Counted from the stretch's first letter, positions 23,498 through 32,622 are shown. The stretch is 64,000 bases of DNA from Methylophilus sp. QUAN (GCF_015354445.1 NZ_JADKYT010000001.1:1612001-1676000); one strand, 5' to 3'. Translations and numbers: made by a program. The notes: generated by a model not told the origin, from the sequence alone.

Positions 23498-25227
23498 TAT
23501 GCGGTCAGCTGGAGTGGTTTGTTTTCAGTCAGCATGTTGTGGATGTTGTAGCCACGACGCTCTAGCACGACGCTTACGGCACCGGTGATGTAGTCATTGG
23601 CACGCTTACGGTCATGTTCATCCTTGGAGTCCAGGTAGTACGTGACATTCCCAAAGCGCCACTGGTCTTTTCTGTTTTTCAGTTCTGTCTGAATTTCTTT
23701 GTCGAATTTTTCAGCATCTTCGTAGTGGGCCATGAACTCATCATTGCCCGAGCCAAACTCAGGCAACCAGGCTTTCAATCGTCCAACGCGGATATTAAAT
23801 CTCTCAATTAGTTTTTTATCGGTCGGGAACAGGTGCATGGTTGCGCGTCCCGGGTAATAACGCACGTCGAAATATTTAGAAGAAACGCGTTCACCACTTC
23901 TTAACGCGTCAATTTGATTTTGAAACACATCTTCTAGGCCGCCCTCAACAAGAGGCTTGCCTTGTTCTACAGGCCCAACCACTTGTCCGTTTAAGAGTTC
24001 AAAAGTCTTGTCGTAGTCCCGGAGTTTCTGCATGGCTTCCCACTCCAGTTGGCCTGAGAAGCCTATCCTGAAATAAGGCAAAACAATTCGACTCATTTTG
24101 ATCCGCATGCCTGCAGTACGGTGCTTGTTGTTAGATAGCCAGCCAAGGTAGTAGACCGTATTTTGCGAGTGGTAGCGGGTGATCGATTCAAAGCAATTCA
24201 AGATCATTTCATTCTGGATATCGCCCTGTTTTTCCAAAATGCCCAACAAGAAACCATAGATATTGGCCTTACTAAATTCGAGTTTCTTGATGTTCTCAAA
24301 TTCTTTTTCTACTGTTTTTTGAGCGGATGATGAAAGTTTTGACAGAACGTCTGATGAGCGCAATACATTTGCCCAGGCCCTGTTCTTGAGATCGAGGTAC
24401 ATTTCATTGATGGTCTGGGTAACCCATTTAATCGTAGTTTCTTCGGTGCTGAAGTTAGAGTGCATGCGCTCCATCGTGCTGCCCAGAATGTTGCGATAGT
24501 ATGCAGCTCTGGCCATGGCAAAGACCTGCTGTCTGTTTGCAATCGTGGCGGCCTTAAAAGCGATCACCAAATTTTCAATGGTGGAATTTTTCAAAGCCAG
24601 CTGGTTTTCTTGTTCATATCCAAGCCCATGATCCTGCTCTTGCTCACTACGCAAGCCCTCCAGAATGTCTCCGGCCAGGTCTTCCATGAAAAGACTTTGC
24701 TTGCGCAGATAGACCATTGCGATTTCTACATTGGTTTTACGCAATGTGTCTTCGGACATGAATGCTTCTGTCATGAATTCAACCTCACCATGTCTTTCAA
24801 TGAGGTCTACCAGCATGCGACGTTCTTTGGTGTGAGGGTTGGTGATGGTTTCCTTGTTAAGGATAGCAACAATCTCGCCATCAAAGAGGATTTCCCATGC
24901 ACGCAGCACGTGTTGGGCACCCTGGGCGAACGGTGGATTCATGATGATATGTGAGTAATAAGAGCCACCTTCAAACTTCATAAAATCCAGACCAATCACA
25001 TTAAATCCCTTTTCACGCAACAAGGGGTGCTTGGACATATCGATTTCAACGACATCTACATTATCCATTCTGTAGCGAAGCCCTCTGTACTCGCTTTCAA
25101 GTAAAGCCCCATTGCCTGCCGATGGCTCAAGCACTTTAGTAATTGTGTTGTTTTTAAACTTTTTCCAAGCTTTCGTGGCAAGGCTTAAAGGGGTTGGATA
25201 AAATTGCCAGTTGTCTTCTGAATGCAT
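23497..25227 (-). CDS. Adenine-specific DNA methyltransferase with DUF4942 tail
   Basis: 576 aa. N-terminal Rossmann methylase: FYPTPLSLATKAW, LEPSAGNGALLE (SAM-binding motif I), and IIMNPPFAQGA (NPPF, catalytic motif IV of N6-adenine enzymes). The rest matches DUF4942 proteins of plasmids and phages. No restriction endonuclease or specificity subunit is next to it, so it is an orphan methylase. First gene of a four-gene unit; promoter at 25252. Confidence 0.8.
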   Translation of the reverse strand: MHSEDNWQFYPTPLSLATKAWKKFKNNTITKVLEPSAGNGALLESEYRGLRYRMDNVDVVEIDMSKHPLLREKGFNVIGLDFMKFEGGSYYSHIIMNPPFAQGAQHVLRAWEILFDGEIVAILNKETITNPHTKERRMLVDLIERHGEVEFMTEAFMSEDTLRKTNVEIAMVYLRKQSLFMEDLAGDILEGLRSEQEQDHGLGYEQENQLALKNSTIENLVIAFKAATIANRQQVFAMARAAYYRNILGSTMERMHSNFSTEETTIKWVTQTINEMYLDLKNRAWANVLRSSDVLSKLSSSAQKTVEKEFENIKKLEFSKANIYGFLLGILEKQGDIQNEMILNCFESITRYHSQNTVYYLGWLSNNKHRTAGMRIKMSRIVLPYFRIGFSGQLEWEAMQKLRDYDKTFELLNGQVVGPVEQGKPLVEGGLEDVFQNQIDALRSGERVSSKYFDVRYYPGRATMHLFPTDKKLIERFNIRVGRLKAWLPEFGSGNDEFMAHYEDAEKFDKEIQTELKNRKDQWRFGNVTYYLDSKDEHDRKRANDYITGAVSVVLERRGYNIHNMLTENKPLQLTA

Positions 25228-25251
25228 GATGTTTCCTTGTGTCTTGAATTA

Positions 25252-25279
25252 AATCTAAAACACAAAATCTGGAAATCAA
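25252..25279 (-). promoter_or_regulatory. Promoter of the DUF4942 methylase unit
   Basis: TTGATT, 16 bp, TAGATT, then TAATTC on the minus strand. Confidence 0.6.
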
Positions 25280-25411
25280 GAGCTGGCGGCGGCTATATCT
25301 CACTATCTTTATTGCACTCGCTTGGTGTCTTTAAGTGACTTAGAGTGTATGCAAGTTTGATATGGAATGCGTCGTCATAAACACGCATTTTCGTGGGGAT
25401 ATTCAGAATAG

Positions 25412-25436
25412 AAAAAGCCGGGGCTTTCCCCGGCTG
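25412..25436 (-). terminator. Rho-independent terminator
   Basis: AGCCGGGG-AAAG-CCCCGGCT followed by TTTTC, read on the minus strand. Ends the 25450-26039 gene pair. Confidence 0.85.
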
Positions 25437-25449
25437 TACCATCATCAAA

Positions 25450-25770
25450 CTACATTATTCGATGAATTCTCGTATGTCCTATTTCTTTTAGGATTCGGCC
25501 TTTTGCAATACGCCGTTCTACGACCTGTACTGCCTGATGCGCTAGGTTACCTGGTAACGGAGTATCAACAGCGTATGGCCCAGCTGCTTCATTCATGGTT
25601 TTGCAGATCCAAGACAGAATGCGTTTGCATTTGGTTGGACTCAGCCCCTCGCATTCGGCAATCCTTATCCGTAATGGACCGCAAATAATTTCATTTGCTT
25701 CGTAGCGCCATTTTCCCTTAATGACTGGCTCGGTATTGGACTCATGCCCATTGATCTCATTTTCTAGCAT
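25450..25770 (-). CDS. Hypothetical protein (106 aa)
   Basis: Small mixed protein with three cysteines (IICGPL, AECEGL, TKCKRILSWICK). No family recognised. It overlaps the stop of the preceding gene by 7 bases. Function unknown. Confidence 0.55.
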   Translation of the reverse strand: MLENEINGHESNTEPVIKGKWRYEANEIICGPLRIRIAECEGLSPTKCKRILSWICKTMNEAAGPYAVDTPLPGNLAHQAVQVVERRIAKGRILKEIGHTRIHRIM

Positions 25771-26039
25771 GTCACGCCCCCTTCCACCACACTTGGAATG
25801 ACTGCTTCCTGCGCGAGTCTTTCTTGCTCGATTGTCAGTTTGTATTCCACACTCTTACCGTCATTCAATTCAAAGCTTTTGCGAACGGAAATCAAATAAT
25901 CAGCGGCTGCCGCACTTTCAGCATCTTTTTTGGACATGCCAGACTGCATGAGTTTTTCAACATCATTCAGAAATTGCATTGATTTGGCATAACAATGTGC
26001 CAACTGGTCAAACACTGAAATCGTGGGTATCAAAAGCAT
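25764..26039 (-). CDS. Hypothetical protein (91 aa)
   Basis: Helical, with a stretch SGMSKKDAESAAAADYLISV. GGAGAATTC lies before the ATG. First of a two-gene unit with its promoter at 26064. No family recognised. Confidence 0.55.
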   Translation of the reverse strand: MLLIPTISVFDQLAHCYAKSMQFLNDVEKLMQSGMSKKDAESAAAADYLISVRKSFELNDGKSVEYKLTIEQERLAQEAVIPSVVEGGVTC

Positions 26040-26063
26040 TGAATTCTCCGTATCTTCAAATTC

Positions 26064-26091
26064 AATCTATCACCCGATTTTCGGATTTCAA
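26064..26091 (-). promoter_or_regulatory. Promoter of the 91-aa/106-aa pair
   Basis: TTGAAA, 16 bp ending TGA, TAGATT, then GAATTTG on the minus strand. Confidence 0.6.
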
Positions 26092-26162
26092 TACCCCAAC
26101 TTAATCATATTCGACCCGCATTACCTCATCATTACTCTGCCAGAGCATGCCAGCTGGCGCTC

Positions 26163-26190
26163 TTGAATAACTGACATTCGCTGATACGAT
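26163..26190 (+). promoter_or_regulatory. Promoter of the PP-loop gene
   Basis: TTGAAT, 16 bp ending TGA, TACGAT, then GAATTT. Divergent from the promoter at 26064. Confidence 0.65.
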
Positions 26191-26213
26191 GAATTTATTT
26201 AAGGGATACTTTC

Positions 26214-27344
26214 ATGAATCACCCCATTGTGTTTATGCCACGGCACGCCAATGCTGATTTATTCAATACGGATAACTATGAGGTCTCAACAAATGCCGAA
26301 GTGGATGCCATGCTGCAAGAAAACGCAGTAGTGGCAATCGGGGTGTCTGGCGGCAAGGACTCTCAAGCTGCTGCTATTCGATTAATTCAGTATCTTGATG
26401 AAATTGGACATACCGGCCCGCGTGTTGCTATCCACGCCGATTTAGGGTCGGTGGAATGGGTTGAGAGTTTGCCAGTTTGTGAGCGGCTATGTGAAAGGCT
26501 GGGGATCGAGCTGATTGTTGTGAAACGTGCTGCAGGAGGTTTGATGGAGCGTTGGGAGACGCGGTGGAAGAATAATCTGGCACGTTATGAGAGCTTAGAG
26601 TGTGTCAAATTAATCCTGCCGTGGAGTACGCCAGCGCTACGTTTCTGCACTAGTGAGACCAAGACAGCTACGATCTGTGCCGAATTAACCAAGCGTTACC
26701 CCGGCCATAAAATTCTTTCTGTCACTGGTGTACGCCATGCTGAAAGTTCTGCACGTGCACGTATGCCAATTTCTTCGCCACAACCCAAGCTATCGGCCAG
26801 GAAGTGTTACGGCATCAACTGGAATCCGATTATTACCTGGTCGACGCCAGCAGTATATCGGTATCTCGAATTGGAGAACGAGCCGCTTCATGAGGCTTAT
26901 ACGACCTACGGCACCAGTAGAGTTTCCTGTACTTTCTGCATCATGGGCTCAATCGGAGATCTGATTGCATCAGCCACTTGTCCTGATAATGCTGCTATTT
27001 ATCGCAGAATGGTCGATTTGGAAATTCAATCAACCTTTGCATTCCAGGGCAACCGGTGGCTTGGAGATGTAGCGCCACATTTACTTTCCCTCGAACAGGT
27101 GCATGGTCTTCAAGAAGCTAAGCGGCGTGCTGCTATCCGGCAGGAAGCTGAAGCTTTGTTGCCAGCGCATTTGATGTATAAAAAAGGATGGCCAGAAGCT
27201 ATTCCGACAAACAGTGAGGCCATGTTGATTGCTTCTGTGAGGCACACAGTTTCTGAGACCGTAGGGATCAAAGCTGATTATCTGGAGCCAACAGCAATCA
27301 TTCAACGCTATATCCAACTTATGAATGCAAAAAAAGCTGCTTAA
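26214..27344 (+). CDS. PAPS-reductase-like PP-loop ATP pyrophosphatase
   Basis: 376 aa. The PP-loop IGVSGGKDSQAA near residue 44 binds ATP. A PAPS-reductase-type body follows, with VAIHADLGSVEW, LRFCTSETKTATI, VTGVRHAESSARA and a SCTFCIMGS cysteine pair. Enzymes of this superfamily adenylate substrates, for example in sulfate assimilation or DNA phosphorothioation (DndC). No dnd partner genes are nearby, so the substrate is open. The AGGGATAC region before the ATG gives a plausible site. It stands alone. Confidence 0.75.
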   Translation: MNHPIVFMPRHANADLFNTDNYEVSTNAEVDAMLQENAVVAIGVSGGKDSQAAAIRLIQYLDEIGHTGPRVAIHADLGSVEWVESLPVCERLCERLGIELIVVKRAAGGLMERWETRWKNNLARYESLECVKLILPWSTPALRFCTSETKTATICAELTKRYPGHKILSVTGVRHAESSARARMPISSPQPKLSARKCYGINWNPIITWSTPAVYRYLELENEPLHEAYTTYGTSRVSCTFCIMGSIGDLIASATCPDNAAIYRRMVDLEIQSTFAFQGNRWLGDVAPHLLSLEQVHGLQEAKRRAAIRQEAEALLPAHLMYKKGWPEAIPTNSEAMLIASVRHTVSETVGIKADYLEPTAIIQRYIQLMNAKKAA

Positions 27345-27406
27345 ATTGCATAGGTGCCTGTTTATTAAGGCATTCAACAACACTTTCATTTTGTTGATTT
27401 GCTAAC

Positions 27407-27874
27407 ATGACATTCATACAGTCTTTAATTGGCATCATGGAAGAAAAGCAAGAAGTCTCAAAACCTGCTGTGAGTCACTTTGATCGATTGAGGATCAAGG
27501 CGGGGATATACTTTTTCTTGTTTGTAGGGCTTCCTGTTTTCACGTACGAGCTGATTGATAACGATGTCTCATTCAGTCTCGGTAAAGGTGTCTCATGGCA
27601 CCTTCATTCACTGGCGGCAATATTTGGCTACCTGGCCTACGTGTTTCTGATAATGATGATCGTCGTAATTGGAAATGCGGTGAGTAAGGAAACAACCAGG
27701 AGCGAGGATCAGGCAAACGAATCCAAAATAGTATTCTGCATCATTATGATTTTGATGTTTCTGAGCTTTGCCTACATCAATCAGGGTGATCCCGACATCA
27801 GAGATAGGCGAATTGGGAAAAATATCAAAGTGACCGAGACGGTCCAAAATGGTGTTTCAATTAAGAACACCTGA
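27407..27874 (+). CDS. Hypothetical membrane protein (155 aa)
   Basis: Three or four likely membrane segments: AGIYFFLFVGLPVF, LAAIFGYLAYVFLIMMIVVIG and IVFCIIMILMFLSFAY. Cytoplasmic N-terminus and polar C-terminus. It could start ten codons later at 27437; neither ATG has a strong site. Function unknown. Confidence 0.55.
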   Translation: MTFIQSLIGIMEEKQEVSKPAVSHFDRLRIKAGIYFFLFVGLPVFTYELIDNDVSFSLGKGVSWHLHSLAAIFGYLAYVFLIMMIVVIGNAVSKETTRSEDQANESKIVFCIIMILMFLSFAYINQGDPDIRDRRIGKNIKVTETVQNGVSIKNT

Positions 27875-27921
27875 AAATATATGCGGTATATACAGTATTA
27901 ACCATATATACTCTGCAAGCC

Positions 27922-28164
27922 TTATTCTTCCTCAATCGGCGTTACCGTTACAGACCTCCAGCCGTCGATTAAGCCAAGATTAGTCATTTCACTTATGATC
28001 GGTATCAACTCCGGCGCCAGCTGGTGCACTAAACGTTTTTGCTCCCTTGCACGCTCCATTTCACTCTTAGTCAGAGGCCGAGGAATTTTTTTAACGTATT
28101 CACCCTCCGGCTCAGTTGGCTGGCCGGGAACGGGGGGCGGCAAGTAGATGTTTTCGTCACCCAT
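27922..28164 (-). CDS. Small hypothetical protein (80 aa)
   Basis: Starts MGDENIYLPPPVPGQPTEPE, a Pro-rich head, then a charged helix and a short beta end. The ATG overlaps the stop of the HNH-like gene (ATGGGTGA), which sets this start against a longer TTG frame and implies coupling. Function unknown. Confidence 0.55.
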   Translation of the reverse strand: MGDENIYLPPPVPGQPTEPEGEYVKKIPRPLTKSEMERAREQKRLVHQLAPELIPIISEMTNLGLIDGWRSVTVTPIEEE

Positions 28165-29197
28165 TCGCTGAATTCCGGGAATTGTAACCCTTAGTGTCAA
28201 CGTGCCAGGCTTTGAAATCAAGGTTCTTGAGTAGGCTACCGCTTTTGGTCGCAGGTAGTTTTCTGGCCGTTACTAACAAAAAATCCTGAATCTGTTCATT
28301 TTCCAGACAATATTTCATGTAGAAGTTCTGAAATTTGTCGAAGAGATTTTGGTTGAACCAAATATCAAGCATATTGGGAGATCTCGTTCTGTCAAACACC
28401 TTCTGCGCTGTTTTCATAATCTGCAGCAAATCTGCCCTGCCCTTTGCATCGAAATACTGCATCAAGTCTTGCTGGACAAGTTTTGCCTCACGCAGGCCCG
28501 CAGAGCGGTATGCAATCAGTATTTGCATAACGTCCGATAACAAGGTGAAAATGCCATTAGGTGGAAAAATTACGCATGGTGCGAATGTGAAGACGAAGCC
28601 TGTTTCCGAAAACTCAGCATCCTCAACGCTATTCTTACGGTATTTAGCATTATTCTTGACGGCAGCAAACGGTATCACCTTAGCGCAAATTGACTGCCAG
28701 CGGATCCACTCAAAGAGGTTTAGTCCGTAATCATTCTCTGGAGATACGCGCAGCGTATCAATAATGGACAGTATCTGGTCATAAGTCATTGAACCCTTGG
28801 CCTTATTAGCTTTGGATGAAACTATGACCAAGTTGCCAACTGTATAACCTGAGTCGTTATGAATCCGGTCGACCGACCAGTCAGTTTCGGCGCCACTTCC
28901 ATGAGTGAGCGTTACTTTGGTAATTGGGCAAGTTGGCGTATCTATCTGTTTAAGGTAATCCGGCGTGATGTTCTCATCAAAGGCTTTGCCCCGGGTATAT
29001 GCATTTAAACGCAGCTGAAGGCATTTTCTTTCGTACCGGTCACTCTTGCGTTGATGAGCCCGAGAAGCAGCCTCCTGATAGCCTTTTACGATGTCCTGAT
29101 ACTCACTTGCATGTGGGGGCAATGTGGTCGAGTACACGTAATAGTCCCACCCGATGTGGAAGCCTATTTTTTGTATTGTTCCCTGATTCTCAATCAT
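28157..29197 (-). CDS. HNH-like endonuclease-related protein
   Basis: 346 aa. The segment TCPITKVTLTHG, then WSVDRIHNDSGYTVGNLVIV and NKAKG, has the spacing of HNH nuclease folds (Cys, D-R-I, GYxxGN, N near KG). The second metal Cys and the first His of classic HNH are unclear, so catalysis is uncertain. The other ~200 residues match nothing I know. Promoter at 29222. Could be a homing, repair or defence nuclease; inferred. Confidence 0.5.
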   Translation of the reverse strand: MIENQGTIQKIGFHIGWDYYVYSTTLPPHASEYQDIVKGYQEAASRAHQRKSDRYERKCLQLRLNAYTRGKAFDENITPDYLKQIDTPTCPITKVTLTHGSGAETDWSVDRIHNDSGYTVGNLVIVSSKANKAKGSMTYDQILSIIDTLRVSPENDYGLNLFEWIRWQSICAKVIPFAAVKNNAKYRKNSVEDAEFSETGFVFTFAPCVIFPPNGIFTLLSDVMQILIAYRSAGLREAKLVQQDLMQYFDAKGRADLLQIMKTAQKVFDRTRSPNMLDIWFNQNLFDKFQNFYMKYCLENEQIQDFLLVTARKLPATKSGSLLKNLDFKAWHVDTKGYNSRNSANG

Positions 29198-29221
29198 CTT
29201 TTTTTCTCAATCTTCAATACC

Positions 29222-29249
29222 AATTTATCACCAGGTGGCCCTCAATCAA
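29222..29249 (-). promoter_or_regulatory. Promoter of the HNH-like gene
   Basis: TTGATT, 16 bp ending TGA, TAAATT on the minus strand. Confidence 0.65.
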
Positions 29250-29359
29250 GAGGATTCATAGTGATAATTGTATTGGCTTAATCAAGCCACATTCTTGTTG
29301 AATGCACCACAAATCATCAGCGTATCCAGAAGTGGATCACGGTGGTCAATGCAATGATA

Positions 29360-29387
29360 TTGATTTTTAAGGCTTCCCTGATATTCT
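29360..29387 (+). promoter_or_regulatory. Promoter of the 93-aa gene
   Basis: TTGATT, 16 bp ending TGA, TATTCT, then GATTTT. Confidence 0.65.
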
Positions 29388-29411
29388 GATTTTGAGAATT
29401 AGGGCATTAGT

Positions 29412-29693
29412 ATGACAGAGCGTTCAGCAGGACCTTCACCAGTATGGACAAAGAGTTGTCTGGAGAAGGCGCAGCAACGATTTCCAGGTAGGGACATTGA
29501 GTCGCTTTATTACATCGCCAAACTGGTCCCACACAAAGGAAAAACCAGAAAGGCAATCAAGGCTAGATGCGCTAAAAAGGAATTATTCTGGATGAACCAT
29601 GGGTATGCTGGGCGCTACTATAAGATTACACCTGACCGAATTGTATTCGTGCTTGCAGCTCCAGAAACAGTTTTGACTGTTTTCCAGCTTTAG
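29412..29693 (+). CDS. Small basic protein, possibly of DUF4258/RelE-like fold
   Basis: 93 aa, basic. One helical stretch is followed by strands ending YYKITPDRIVFVLAAPETVLTVFQL in two pieces, a run that resembles the beta sheet of small RelE/DUF4258-type proteins. I cannot tell these apart by eye. It has its own promoter (29360) and a weak ribosome site. If a toxin, no antitoxin is obvious beside it. Confidence 0.45.
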   Translation: MTERSAGPSPVWTKSCLEKAQQRFPGRDIESLYYIAKLVPHKGKTRKAIKARCAKKELFWMNHGYAGRYYKITPDRIVFVLAAPETVLTVFQL

Positions 29694-29697
29694 TCCA

Positions 29698-29928
29698 TCA
29701 AGGAAATAGTTTCTTCGCAATGGCACTGCCGTCTTGAGTCAATGACCAGCCACCTTCGGTTTGCGCCAGTACGCCTTTTTTAATTAGCGATGTAATGGTG
29801 TCTATATTGCATATTTTTCGATTATCCACCACGACCGCCGAGCCCTTCCCTCGGTTCGCTTCAAATCCGCCGGCAATCAATCGCAAAATCTTCATTTGGG
29901 CTTGGGTGAGTTTTACTTCTTCAGTCAT
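29698..29928 (-). CDS. Small winged-helix-like protein (76 aa)
   Basis: LTQAQMKILRLIAGGFEANR, then ITSLIKKGVLAQTEGGWSLTQDG, reads as a helix-turn-helix followed by a wing, as in MarR-like or phage winged-helix proteins. Last gene of a unit that starts with the thymidylate-synthase-like gene; its start directly abuts the previous stop. Confidence 0.5.
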   Translation of the reverse strand: MTEEVKLTQAQMKILRLIAGGFEANRGKGSAVVVDNRKICNIDTITSLIKKGVLAQTEGGWSLTQDGSAIAKKLFP

Positions 29929-30345
29929 TTAAATTCCACACACTACAGTTCTAACCAGGACGTCATTCTCATAGTAATTGACGGTGACATTCCCCACGCA
30001 GCCTTTTTTCGCAAGGCGATTGACCACGGTGCCGCGATCTACTGTCCAGCCTTTCCTTAAAACCGTTACCGATTTCCCTGATCTATCTTCGGCAAAGAAT
30101 CCGACCTCCTGACGCACATGCTTGGCCTTATATTCCATGGCTTTGTCACGGCCGTACCACCAATCAATCAGGCGCTGGTTGTTTTTTGCTTCGGTGAAAA
30201 GATGTTCAGATGGCTGCCGCCGAGATAGTTTTTTGCCGACCCTGACCATTCCCAGCAGTCCAGCTGACCATCCGGCGTGAATGTCGGTGTTATACCGCCC
30301 ACAATGTTCCTTCACGACCTCAACCGAGTTATGGATACTTTTCAT
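29929..30345 (-). CDS. Hypothetical protein (138 aa)
   Basis: Basic soluble protein, with a C-terminal beta-like NVTVNYYENDVLVRTVV. No family recognised. Between the beta-class methylase (6 bases upstream) and the winged-helix protein, so part of the same transcript. Function unknown. Confidence 0.55.
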   Translation of the reverse strand: MKSIHNSVEVVKEHCGRYNTDIHAGWSAGLLGMVRVGKKLSRRQPSEHLFTEAKNNQRLIDWWYGRDKAMEYKAKHVRQEVGFFAEDRSGKSVTVLRKGWTVDRGTVVNRLAKKGCVGNVTVNYYENDVLVRTVVCGI

Positions 30346-30351
30346 TTTTAT

Positions 30352-31575
30352 TTAGTGAAAAATTTGCTCATTAAGAACCAGATCAGAATTGCCAGCAAAT
30401 CGCACTGCTGAGCCTTGCACATATTCAAGCATACATTCTGTCGACAGCCATCGCCTACCAGAATCTTCAGCCTGTTTTGGGATCACGGAAGATCCTGAAA
30501 ACAAATCAACCACTAGATCGTCCTTATCAGTTAGGAACTTGATTATTTTGAGTACCAAAGCTCCAGGCATCATAGCGCCATGAGTCGGCCAATTCCGATG
30601 TCTCAAAATCTTCAGCAGCTCCCTATTTTCTTTATCCGTGTGAGAGTATTCCAATACATTACGCGGTATTCTACCTTCAGTGATGTTTGAATAACTCCCA
30701 GGCTTCAGGATATAGGCGCCATCGTTATTTGATGCGAATTTCTTTGACCCGCCGTTCTCAATGTATTTTCTATGAGTTTCTGTGTGTGGTTCAAGAACGC
30801 GGCGATTATTGGATTTACAAGCCAATGGATCTACAGCAAACCAATAAATTGGTTCATAGGCAACATTGAGTTGCTGCCTTGTTTTCGAAGCCCATTGCAG
30901 CGGCCCTGGTGGCTTGGATTTATTGTGCCACACCCATCGATCCATCAAGGCCAAGTTAAATCTTTCGTTAATGGCGATAACCAATTTTTCCAGATACAGA
31001 TTGCGGGATGGCAGGCCCTCATTGAACACATCATTTGTCACATTGATTACCAAACTGCCTTCACGATGAAGGTTTTTTACAATAGGCTCCAAAGATTTGC
31101 AAATGAAATCGGTATATTCCTGCGCTGTAGGATTTCCATACGCCCTTGGCTTCCGTAATGGATATGGTGGTGATGTGAGGCAAAGCATGATTGGCTCATC
31201 CAGGTTTTTCAACGCTGTTTGGTTGTTGCCCCAAATAGCGATTCCCAGCTTTGTAGAATAGGCCACCATGGCCACATTATTCCTAATCTTGGTCAGCTTA
31301 CCCTTGCCTTCTTCGGTTAACTGCCAGATACCACGCTCTCCTTCAACCCGCTCAATCAGCCCGAGTTTCTTCATCGTTTGCTGATGCCACCGCACCTGGC
31401 GCTTAATCAGGTTTTGTTCTTGCCCACTCTGTCCAATTTTGACTTTTACATCAAGATCGGCATGGCTGATACCTGCTCTTTTGGCGACTTGCTCATATAA
31501 ATCATGAGTGGCCAAAGGGAATTCCGGACGTTGCGCAAAGGCTTCGGCAACGTGGTCAAATAGATGCATTTGCAT
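30352..31575 (-). CDS. Beta-class N4-cytosine/N6-adenine DNA methyltransferase
   Basis: 407 aa. An N-terminal winged-helix domain (~residues 15-95, Mrr-N-like) precedes the methylase. Motif IV LCLTSPPYPL (~134) comes before motif I VVDLFSGSSVIP (~360), the permuted order of beta-class enzymes. TSPPY is common in N4-cytosine methylases, but N6-adenine is not excluded. The fused reading domain resembles that of type IV/Mrr systems. No endonuclease is adjacent. One base separates it from the thymidylate-synthase-like gene, so they share a transcript. Confidence 0.8.
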   Translation of the reverse strand: MQMHLFDHVAEAFAQRPEFPLATHDLYEQVAKRAGISHADLDVKVKIGQSGQEQNLIKRQVRWHQQTMKKLGLIERVEGERGIWQLTEEGKGKLTKIRNNVAMVAYSTKLGIAIWGNNQTALKNLDEPIMLCLTSPPYPLRKPRAYGNPTAQEYTDFICKSLEPIVKNLHREGSLVINVTNDVFNEGLPSRNLYLEKLVIAINERFNLALMDRWVWHNKSKPPGPLQWASKTRQQLNVAYEPIYWFAVDPLACKSNNRRVLEPHTETHRKYIENGGSKKFASNNDGAYILKPGSYSNITEGRIPRNVLEYSHTDKENRELLKILRHRNWPTHGAMMPGALVLKIIKFLTDKDDLVVDLFSGSSVIPKQAEDSGRRWLSTECMLEYVQGSAVRFAGNSDLVLNEQIFH

Positions 31576-31576
31576 G

Positions 31577-32569
31577 CTATTTAACCATTTCAGTTTTTAT
31601 GGCCGCATGGCTCTGGTAATTCTCAAGCCAGATATCATCTGGTTCAATCCGGTCGAAAGCGCCCTTGTACGTTTCCAGGGTGACTCTCTGGATATTTTCA
31701 GACAAAACGAGCGTTGGCGCCTCGAAGTCATCACGGGTCAGAACTTCATCTACAGCTGCCAGTGATGACCCGTAAAGATGAGCATTTGTGGCGTTGATAC
31801 AAACCTTCCCGGGCGTCATCCCTACCAACCGGCACACAACACACAAGAACAAGTGTGTCAGTTGCAGGTTAAATGCGAGATGGCAATCCCAGGATCGCAT
31901 CGAACACTCGATATCCAATGAGTTATCAGCATTCCAAGTGAATGAATAAGTGTGGTGGCAAGGTGGCAGTGAGCACTTGTCAAATGTGCCCACATGCAGT
32001 GCCGTTACGATCATCCGGCGGTCAGTTGGGTTTGTAAGTAAGGTTTTAAGCAGATTGTCCAGCTGTCGAATAGGACGTGCCATACAGTATCTGCCGTCCT
32101 GGCCCTGTAGCTCAACTTCATACCCTTGCTGGATGTAAAAGTCTCGTTCAGCTTCTCCAGTGACCACACAACGGTCGATGACTTCCTTGAATTGATAAAT
32201 CAATCCATTATCGTTTTCCCCTTTGCGCCATGGGTTTTTGAGCCACGCTTCAGTACCATTGGCATTCGCATACCAGACTTTAGTGCCTACTTTCTCAAAG
32301 TCGGCCGCATTGGTGTAACCACGGAAAAAACCGAGTAATTCCCCGACCGGGCCACGAAGTCTGAATTTTGAAGGATCGTCCTTATCTTCAATCCCGATTT
32401 TTCTGCGAGTATTGGCAAGAAAGCCCTTTGAGCCATCAAACTCTAAATGGGCAGTGGATTTGTAATAACAAATTTCCCCGGTTCTCTGATTCTTGAGCTG
32501 CTTTCCGTTTGTCCGGAGTTCTGCCAATAAATCAAAATATGGCTTCATCAAGTTATTTGTGTTCGACAT
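31577..32569 (-). CDS. Thymidylate synthase / dCMP-hydroxymethylase family enzyme
   Basis: 330 aa. Catalytic Cys204 in SLPPCHHTYSF, the phosphate/nucleotide motif RSWDCHLAFN (225-234), ELLGFFRG and the late NAHLYGSS all match the ThyA fold. Asn234 stands where ThyA has the pyrimidine-reading Asn (phage dCMP hydroxymethylases have Asp), hinting at a uridylate substrate. The C-terminus is diverged from ThyA. It could methylate or hydroxymethylate dUMP, or feed a modified-base pathway. It is directly upstream of a DNA methylase. Promoter at 32595. Confidence 0.75.
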   Translation of the reverse strand: MSNTNNLMKPYFDLLAELRTNGKQLKNQRTGEICYYKSTAHLEFDGSKGFLANTRRKIGIEDKDDPSKFRLRGPVGELLGFFRGYTNAADFEKVGTKVWYANANGTEAWLKNPWRKGENDNGLIYQFKEVIDRCVVTGEAERDFYIQQGYEVELQGQDGRYCMARPIRQLDNLLKTLLTNPTDRRMIVTALHVGTFDKCSLPPCHHTYSFTWNADNSLDIECSMRSWDCHLAFNLQLTHLFLCVVCRLVGMTPGKVCINATNAHLYGSSLAAVDEVLTRDDFEAPTLVLSENIQRVTLETYKGAFDRIEPDDIWLENYQSHAAIKTEMVK

Positions 32570-32594
32570 TTAGCTTTCCTTGGTTATATCTTTA

Positions 32595-32622
32595 AGCTTA
32601 GCCTAACATTTCGCTAAATCAA
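32595..32622 (-). promoter_or_regulatory. Promoter of the thymidylate-synthase-like unit
   Basis: TTGATT, 16 bp, TAAGCT on the minus strand. Confidence 0.6.

Noticed and set aside
24460-24954. 164-codon plus-strand frame
   Set aside because: Shadow of the DUF4942 methylase gene.
28335-28730. 131-codon plus-strand frame
   Set aside because: Antisense to the HNH-like gene; Cys/Ser-rich random-looking composition.
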